A DNA stretch of 60,724 nucleotides from Alistipes sp. GTDB taxonomy: Bacteria; Bacteroidota; Bacteroidia; Bacteroidales; Rikenellaceae. A program made the translations under genes and the position numbers. Positions 55,670 to 60,724 of this stretch are shown here, piece by piece. The notes under the pieces are model-generated. The model was given only the letters and a program-made list of their open reading frames with translations, was not told the DNA's origin and did not search any database. Where the stretch lies: assembly GCA_017501625.1 (NCBI GenBank), contig JAFVWO010000048.1:1-60724 (forward strand). Reading direction: 5' to 3'. Position 1 is the stretch's first letter; the number at the start of each line of letters is the position of its first letter.

Positions 55670-57901
55670 CTAACGGTTAGCGCTGAACTTTGCAACCTCG
55701 GGAGTTGCCTCCTTTGCTGTGAACTCGCGCTGTGAAGCCTTAAGGTAAGTAGGAATAGCCTTACGCTTAGAGATGCTTGCATCAACCTCGATAACATCAC
55801 CCTTAGTAGCTGTAGGAGCCTCGTTGATTACCACGCTCTGGAGACCAATACCACCATTCCAGCTGTCCCACCAGCTTGTAAACTTGGTAATGTCTGACTC
55901 AGCACCAGCGTATGTAGGCTTGTACTCGTACTTCATAAGCTCGCTGTAACGACCATTTACATCGACAACAATACCTACGATAACATAGCGGCCATCCCAA
56001 TTGAGCATGGTGTATGTGTCAGTTGTAGAGTATGAGCCATACGTCTCAACTTGCCAGATAAGACCAGAGAGATACTGCGCATCGTTGTACTCGTCGTAAC
56101 GATTTGTCCAGTCATAAATCTCGATGAAGAAGTCACCGTGGTTCTTCTTAGAGAACTCGATAGACAACGGAAGGATTGCCTTGCCGTTATACGATTCATT
56201 ACCAAAGAACTCAAGGCCCTCCTCTACTGCGAGGTCTGTGGGATCGTAGTAGCCGAGATCCTTGAGAGAGATGTTAACCTCGCCCGGTTCACCCGATATA
56301 GTAGTGAAGTTAGCAGTCCAGAGCTGTGTCGTAATAACACCACCATAGAGACCAAAGGCGTATGCTACATACTCTGTTCCGGGCTCGAGATTAGAGTAAG
56401 CGAATGTCTTGTCGCCCCACATGTACTCAAGAGCGATGTTATTCTTGATGTAATTCATGCGTGCATCATCGGTATTGCCATAGCTATTCCACTCCTCCTT
56501 GGTTGCAATGTCGGTAACATAAGCGTGGCGATAGTTCTCCTCGCTCTGCTCGTAAGTAGCGTCTACGGTAACCGAAGCACGGTAAGAGGTGATATCCGAT
56601 ACCGAGATTGTCAACTGGTTGTCCGAAGGCTCAACAGCCTCTGTGGTAAACTTCACCATCTGAGGTGTTGTTACGCAGAGGGCGCTCTCGCCAAAGTTGA
56701 AGGCAAAGAGATAGTAGTTAGTGTTAGCCATAAGGTCGTATGTCCACTCGCTACGATCTCTTTCCACACCATTATCGGTAGTCGTACCCTGACATGTGTT
56801 CATCTGTATAATGTCATACTCGCTATATTGCTCACCATGCTTAAGCTGAGCGGCAATCGATGCCCACCACAACTTGATGTACTCCTCCTTGGTGTAGCCA
56901 CGTCTCTCACCAGCAACAAGCTCAGCCTCGGTCATAACATCGAAGTAGTAGTCTACCTCTGACGATGATGTAACCTTAGTCTTCACACGAGGACCAGTAA
57001 TCTCGTAGTTGAATGTGAAGTAACCCTCAGGAAGTGTAGTAACCTCAGGGTGCTCTACAGTGAAATCGAAGCGATAGATGTCAGACATGAGCGAGCCTGA
57101 GTCGTAGTCGAAATAGTAGCAGTAGAATACCACGGGCTCACCGGGAGTAGCCTCACCCAACGTAATATTAAGCTGGTTACCACTTCTCGCACGCTCCTGC
57201 ATAATCTCAACAGCAGTCATACCATGGAAGCTACCAATATACTCGAAATAAGAGTAGTCATCAGCGAACAACTCCTCGTCGGTATCAAGACCATTAGCCT
57301 CGATGTAGCTCTTCGATGCCGACATCATGATGAAAGGCATTGTCTTGTTCTCGGGGTATACATTTACGGTGTATGAGTAGTACTCACCCTTACCTGTCAC
57401 CTGCTCAACAGAGAAGCCCTCGCCTGTGCGTGCACCCTGCTTAACAGTGAACGTAACATCATTAGCATAGCGGTACTTAACTGTTACCAAAGCCTCACGC
57501 TCCGTATCGCCATCGTTGGCAGTAACCTTGAAGCTGAAGGCGCCACTAAGTGAAGTGTCGACGTCTGAAATCCAATCCTCGGCAAACTCCAAGCTAATCT
57601 TCTCGCCCTGATGAGGGTTGGTAATCTCATACTCAACGAAGCATGTGCCACCAGACACAGGAGCCGACACGCTCTTCTTGCTAAGTACAATCGATGAGTC
57701 CTTCTCTTCATCGGGAATCTCGGGACCATCGTTAGGATCGTCATTGGGGTCATCATTAGGATCATCATTGGGGTCATCACTGGGAGTCTGCTCCGTACCA
57801 TTACCCTTGTCAACATCGGGATCCTTGTCGCAAGATGCGAAAAGAACTACAGCAACAAGAGGCAAAAGAACCATCAACAATAAATTCTTCAAATGTCTCA
57901 T
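55670..57901 (-). CDS. Large surface lipoprotein with BACON-like domain and Asp-rich linker
   Basis: A 743-residue lipoprotein from ATG 57901 (MRHLKNLLLMVLLPLVAVVL, lipobox LFASCDKDPD); upstream codons in frame are not needed. The acidic residues after the cysteine fit a surface-export signal. A linker of repeated DDPN units follows. A BACON-like domain (VLSKKSVSAPVSGGTCFVEY ... RYANDVTFTVKQGARTG) comes next, then fibronectin-like segments (LEPGTEYVAYAFGLYGGVIT). BACON domains are thought to bind glycans or mucin. The C-terminal half is paralogous to the protein at 58452 in reverse orientation. Confidence 0.85.
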   Translation of the reverse strand: MRHLKNLLLMVLLPLVAVVLFASCDKDPDVDKGNGTEQTPSDDPNDDPNDDPNDDPNDGPEIPDEEKDSSIVLSKKSVSAPVSGGTCFVEYEITNPHQGEKISLEFAEDWISDVDTSLSGAFSFKVTANDGDTEREALVTVKYRYANDVTFTVKQGARTGEGFSVEQVTGKGEYYSYTVNVYPENKTMPFIMMSASKSYIEANGLDTDEELFADDYSYFEYIGSFHGMTAVEIMQERARSGNQLNITLGEATPGEPVVFYCYYFDYDSGSLMSDIYRFDFTVEHPEVTTLPEGYFTFNYEITGPRVKTKVTSSSEVDYYFDVMTEAELVAGERRGYTKEEYIKLWWASIAAQLKHGEQYSEYDIIQMNTCQGTTTDNGVERDRSEWTYDLMANTNYYLFAFNFGESALCVTTPQMVKFTTEAVEPSDNQLTISVSDITSYRASVTVDATYEQSEENYRHAYVTDIATKEEWNSYGNTDDARMNYIKNNIALEYMWGDKTFAYSNLEPGTEYVAYAFGLYGGVITTQLWTANFTTISGEPGEVNISLKDLGYYDPTDLAVEEGLEFFGNESYNGKAILPLSIEFSKKNHGDFFIEIYDWTNRYDEYNDAQYLSGLIWQVETYGSYSTTDTYTMLNWDGRYVIVGIVVDVNGRYSELMKYEYKPTYAGAESDITKFTSWWDSWNGGIGLQSVVINEAPTATKGDVIEVDASISKRKAIPTYLKASQREFTAKEATPEVAKFSANR
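57730..57785 (-). repeat. In-frame 12-bp tandem repeats coding the DDPN linker
   Basis: About four to five units of the type GGGGTCATCATT / AGGATCATCATT on the plus strand encode (DDPN)n on the minus strand. Length changes by whole units would keep the frame. Confidence 0.7.
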
Positions 57902-58378
57902 AATTGTAATTTGTATAAATGTTAAAAATTGAAATTGTATATCTATCAAAAAAACTCTATATTTTGCACACTCCAAGGCCCAACTTAACGCACCTTGATA
58001 GCCACTTTTACTCAATCAACGCCCTCGACATATCACCTCGGCCCCTTTATCTCATTCCAAGGCCCAACATAACGCACCTCACCTTTTCTCATGCCAAGGC
58101 CAGAATTAACACACCTCGACCCCCTTTTTGCACACCTTAAAAGTGGTGTTGTACGCTATTCCACACTATCTCTATACCATCAAAACCACGTTTTGACTAA
58201 CATTATAGCAGGGAATTTAGTAAATTTTTTTATAAAATCCCACCTGTACGTGTGGCAAATATACAAATAAAATCCTATTTTATAACATAATTGGCGAGTT
58301 TATTTGTTTTAATATTGAAAAAAAATCGACAAAACAGCCCCTAACCCCTCGAAACGAGTATAAAAAGCTATCTCCACG
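57902..58378. repeat. Intergenic stretch with three dispersed 24-bp direct repeats
   Basis: No gene is seen between the two divergent lipoprotein genes. Three copies of CCAAGGCCcAAcTTAACGCACCTc-type sequence occur at 57973-57996, 58057-58080 and 58094-58117. The right part is AT-rich and ends with the promoter of the next gene. Confidence 0.7.
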
Positions 58379-58410
58379 TTTGGTTTTTAAATATAAAAAT
58401 CATATCTTTG
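58379..58410 (+). promoter_or_regulatory. Promoter of the BACON lipoprotein gene at 58.4 kb
   Basis: TTTG at 58379-58382, 20 bases, and TATCTTTG at 58403-58410. Transcription would start near 58417, after the TTG at 58380, which shows ATG 58452 is the real start. Confidence 0.75.
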
Positions 58411-58451
58411 CCTTAAAATGTGTGCCATATAACATGTATTTATTATTCACG

Positions 58452-60458
58452 ATGAAACGATTTCTACTTTCATGGGGGCTTATAGCCGCTACTTGCAGCC
58501 TTCTGCTACTATCATGCAGCGATGACAATACGACGTTAGACAAGCCTGCGGATGATAACGAGGATAACCAGCCTACGGATGTCACCACCGGCCTAACGCT
58601 CAGTGCCAACCATATAGATATACCCGCCGAGGGTGGCACGTTCAGCATCGACTACACCCTCACGGGAGGGTATGAGGGCATAGGTCTCAAGGCGTCGTGT
58701 GATGCCGAGTGGATCACGGATGTTGTTGTCACCGATACTACGATTAGCCTCACGGCCCTTGCCAACGGCGAGTTTATGCCACGCGAGGCTATTGTTATCG
58801 CACGTTATCCGGGCGTCGATGAGAAGAAGGTGACGATAACACAGGTGTGCGACACCTCGCACTTCGACATCGTCATATCGAAGGAGACAACGACGAGTTG
58901 CCTCTCGACCGTGACATGCGACGACCCTGAAATGGCGTACATCGTCAGCTTGGCGGACATAAGATATTTCCGCAATGCGAACATTTCCACGGCCGAGGAG
59001 CTATATATGAGCGAGTACAACTACCATAAAAGCCTCGCTGCGGAGTATAACGAGAACCTTGGTCAGTTTATGTTCATCAACGAGATTGCCTTCTTCGGTA
59101 AGAGCACGATTCAGTGGACAACGATGACCCCGAATGTAGACTATGTGCTCTACGTCTACGGCATAGAGTTCAACGAGAGCATGACAGAATATACGTTGGC
59201 AACACCCGTGTCACACGTCATAGTGCGACTTAAGGGTCAGGAGCTTAGAGATGTAGAGTTCGATGTCACCGTCACGGTCAATGGCCCCGAGGCGGTATAC
59301 GAGTTTGAGCCCGTAAACTGGTCGGGAAGCTACTATATAGACATATACTCTGAGCGCGAGTACCTCTATCTCCCCGAGGGTGACACCCCGAGCGAGGAGT
59401 ACTGTCAGGGCGTTGTGGACAACTGGTTGCAGCTTATAAATCAATATATGGCCTCGGGCTATAGTGGCGAACAGCTCATCAACCTCATGTGCCTCAAGGG
59501 TAAGGATTCGTATAGCCACATACTTCTTGCCGACACCCGATATATGATGTCGTTCTACGCCATCGACCTCGTTGACGGCATCCCGCAGGTAGTGTCGCGC
59601 CCCTACCTCGTACACTTCAAGACCGAGCCCGTGGAGACGTCGGACATGACCTTCGATGTGGCTGTCACCAATGTATATACGCGCGTAGCAGACGTGCGTG
59701 TGACACCCTCGAACAACAACGACCCCTACACCGCGGCGCTGATACCTACGAGCGACATCCCCGATGTTAGCAACGAGCAGGACATCATCAACTGGTACGT
59801 TGCCACATACCAAGTATCGGGCTTCAGGGGTGAGATTATAAGCCACCTCAACTCGCTGAGCCCCGAGACCGGATATACGCTCCTTGTCTTCGGCTATTAT
59901 GGTGGTGTTATCACCACACCACTCACGCGCGTGGACTTCACCACAGAGCCCGAAGGCGAGTGTGAGAACAGCGTTGTCCGCGTGGACTTCATGGGCCCCT
60001 ACAGCTGCAAGGAGCTCGCCAAGCACTACCCCGATGCCGTCAACGGCATGGAGGATATGTATGAGCAGTATGGCTTCTATGTTATGTGGGCAGAGATTAT
60101 CACCGAGGTGCCCTCGCAGGATGTATTCATAGACCTCTGCGAGCCCGCAGAGTTCGAGAAGGGCGATGATGCTGTCTTCGAAAACCTCGTAAGCTACTCT
60201 TCGCCACGCCTAACCATCCTCACGGCACGCTCAGGCGTGGAGTTCGTGATGTGTGGTGCTACGATGGACTACCGCGGCAACTATAGCGAGATGTGGAAAT
60301 CGGAGCCCTTCACCTACGAATATAACGCCACGACCAAGCGCCCCATCGAGGAGCTTATATCGAAGCTTGCATCGCCAGCACAGACGGGAAGACTTATGGT
60401 CGTAGGCCCTGATGCTGCCGAGCCCACGGCTCAGAGCCTCGTGGCACGTATGAAGTAG
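58452..60458 (+). CDS. Large surface lipoprotein with BACON-like domain
   Basis: A 668-residue lipoprotein from ATG 58452 (MKRFLLSWGLIAATCSLLLL, lipobox LLLLSCSDDN). The acidic residues after the cysteine match the surface-export signal. An Asp/Asn/Pro linker leads to a BACON-like domain (LTLSANHIDIPAEGGTFSID ... ARYPGVDEKKVTITQVCD). Fibronectin-like segments follow (LSPETGYTLLVFGYYGGVIT). Shared patterns with the protein at 55670 (YGGVITT, NYSE/RYSE) indicate a paralogous pair. Divergent arrangement with 55670 over a shared 550-base region suggests coordinated or alternate expression. Confidence 0.87.
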   Translation: MKRFLLSWGLIAATCSLLLLSCSDDNTTLDKPADDNEDNQPTDVTTGLTLSANHIDIPAEGGTFSIDYTLTGGYEGIGLKASCDAEWITDVVVTDTTISLTALANGEFMPREAIVIARYPGVDEKKVTITQVCDTSHFDIVISKETTTSCLSTVTCDDPEMAYIVSLADIRYFRNANISTAEELYMSEYNYHKSLAAEYNENLGQFMFINEIAFFGKSTIQWTTMTPNVDYVLYVYGIEFNESMTEYTLATPVSHVIVRLKGQELRDVEFDVTVTVNGPEAVYEFEPVNWSGSYYIDIYSEREYLYLPEGDTPSEEYCQGVVDNWLQLINQYMASGYSGEQLINLMCLKGKDSYSHILLADTRYMMSFYAIDLVDGIPQVVSRPYLVHFKTEPVETSDMTFDVAVTNVYTRVADVRVTPSNNNDPYTAALIPTSDIPDVSNEQDIINWYVATYQVSGFRGEIISHLNSLSPETGYTLLVFGYYGGVITTPLTRVDFTTEPEGECENSVVRVDFMGPYSCKELAKHYPDAVNGMEDMYEQYGFYVMWAEIITEVPSQDVFIDLCEPAEFEKGDDAVFENLVSYSSPRLTILTARSGVEFVMCGATMDYRGNYSEMWKSEPFTYEYNATTKRPIEELISKLASPAQTGRLMVVGPDAAEPTAQSLVARMK

Positions 60459-60479
60459 TAACACGCCATCTGTGGGCGT

Positions 60480-60521
60480 AACAAACAAGAGAGCATCCCT
60501 CGGGATGCTCTCTTGTTTGTT
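60480..60521. terminator. Bidirectional terminator after the last lipoprotein gene
   Basis: AACAAACAAGAGAGCATCCC (60480-60499) pairs with its perfect complement (60502-60521); T-rich DNA follows. It lies 22 bases after the stop codon. Confidence 0.85.
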
Positions 60522-60536
60522 TTGGTAACGATGCAA

Positions 60537-60605
60537 CGCTCGGCAAAAATGCCGTCGATGGGTAGTACTTGACGTACGTCCCATTGACGGCACTTTTTAT
60601 TAGCG
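60537..60605. repeat. Palindromic module C, copy 3
   Basis: Same layout as 45085-45153, with inner stem ATGGG/CCCAT in place of ATGGA/TCCAT, and TAC/GTA as in the first copy. It is followed by module A (60606-60637, one G-U pair) and module B. Confidence 0.8.
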
Positions 60606-60637
60606 GGGCTGACTAAAAAGTAACTTAGTCAGTCCCT
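60606..60637. repeat. Palindromic module A, copy at 60.6 kb
   Basis: GGGGCTGACTAA-type arm pairs with TTAGTCAGTCCC; one base change relative to the copy at 42112 leaves a G-U pair. The same 8-base spacer then leads to module B. Confidence 0.75.
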
Positions 60638-60644
60638 GATACTC

Positions 60645-60724
60645 AAGAGAGTGAATAAAAAGATGTAGTTTTAGGCCTGCGAAGCCCGAAAAAGCGGAGT
60701 TTACTTGGCGTAAATGAGCATTTT
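60645..60724. repeat. Palindromic module B, partial copy cut by the window end
   Basis: The left arm AAGAGAGTGAATAAAAAG and the following interior are identical in type to copy 1 (42152-42275) up to the last base of the window; the right arm lies outside. Confidence 0.85.

Noticed and set aside
58380..58451. Longer N terminus for the last lipoprotein from TTG 58380
   Set aside because: This segment contains the promoter, and ATG 58452 gives a standard lipoprotein signal.
59211..60026. 271-codon open frame opposite the last lipoprotein gene
   Set aside because: It is an antisense shadow with no promoter or motif.

Overview
The window looks like a chromosomal segment of a Bacteroidales bacterium, most plausibly an Alistipes-like member of the Rikenellaceae (the genus is an inference). 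Supporting signs are a PorX-type response regulator with a PglZ domain, a SusC/SusD pair, BACON-type surface lipoproteins with acidic residues right after the lipid-anchored cysteine, DUF3078, DUF4954 and DUF3244 proteins, a C10 (streptopain-type) protease, and many promoters of the Bacteroidota form TTTG-N19/20-TAnnTTTG. No rRNA, tRNA, phage, IS transposase or CRISPR array was seen.

Layout. 1-2.4 kb: minus-strand NUDIX-porX pair. 2.5-11.7 kb: plus-strand housekeeping genes (S9 peptidase, a DxD-less glycosyltransferase, ECF sigma factor, rsmG, DUF4954 protein, trxB, RNase Z, SpoU methyltransferase). 11.7-18.2 kb: ung (minus), alkaline phosphatase, and a SusC/SusD pair. 18.2-21.6 kb: minus-strand S41 protease with a coupled 65-aa membrane protein, then a DUF3078 protein behind a nested palindrome cluster. 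21.8-28.6 kb: nfo, mntP, a POT transporter with an acidic insert, a glycogen branching enzyme gene whose 5' part carries an in-frame TGA, and an L,D-transpeptidase with two nearly identical LysM repeats. 28.6-35.3 kb: an AT-richer envelope island with a membrane TPR regulator, a DUF3244 protein, a C10 protease, and two lipoprotein genes sharing a duplicated promoter, leader and signal peptide. 35.4-42.1 kb: TetR - TolC - adaptor - RND pump - PII-like gene, with an amber codon inside tolC. 42.3-45.1 kb: META protein, RidA, and a vWA / pseudokinase-WG pair. 45.3-49.1 kb: nitroreductase-beta-galactosidase operon. 49.3-60.5 kb: three large surface lipoproteins, a cold-shock protein, an OmpA-family protein, and a repeat lipoprotein next to a radical SAM/SPASM enzyme.

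The most interesting items are: (1) the radical SAM/SPASM enzyme paired with a lipoprotein carrying three GVPFPDG motifs, a likely enzyme-substrate system; (2) a modular palindromic repeat family at about 20.2, 42.1, 45.1 and 60.5 kb (possibly also 49.2 kb), whose arms differ between copies but stay complementary; (3) the vWA protein overlapping a kinase-like protein with a lost catalytic Asp and WG repeats; (4) the regulator/DUF3244/C10 protease cassette; (5) two in-frame stop codons in otherwise intact genes (glgB and tolC). All functional statements rest on motif reading by eye, without database searches.
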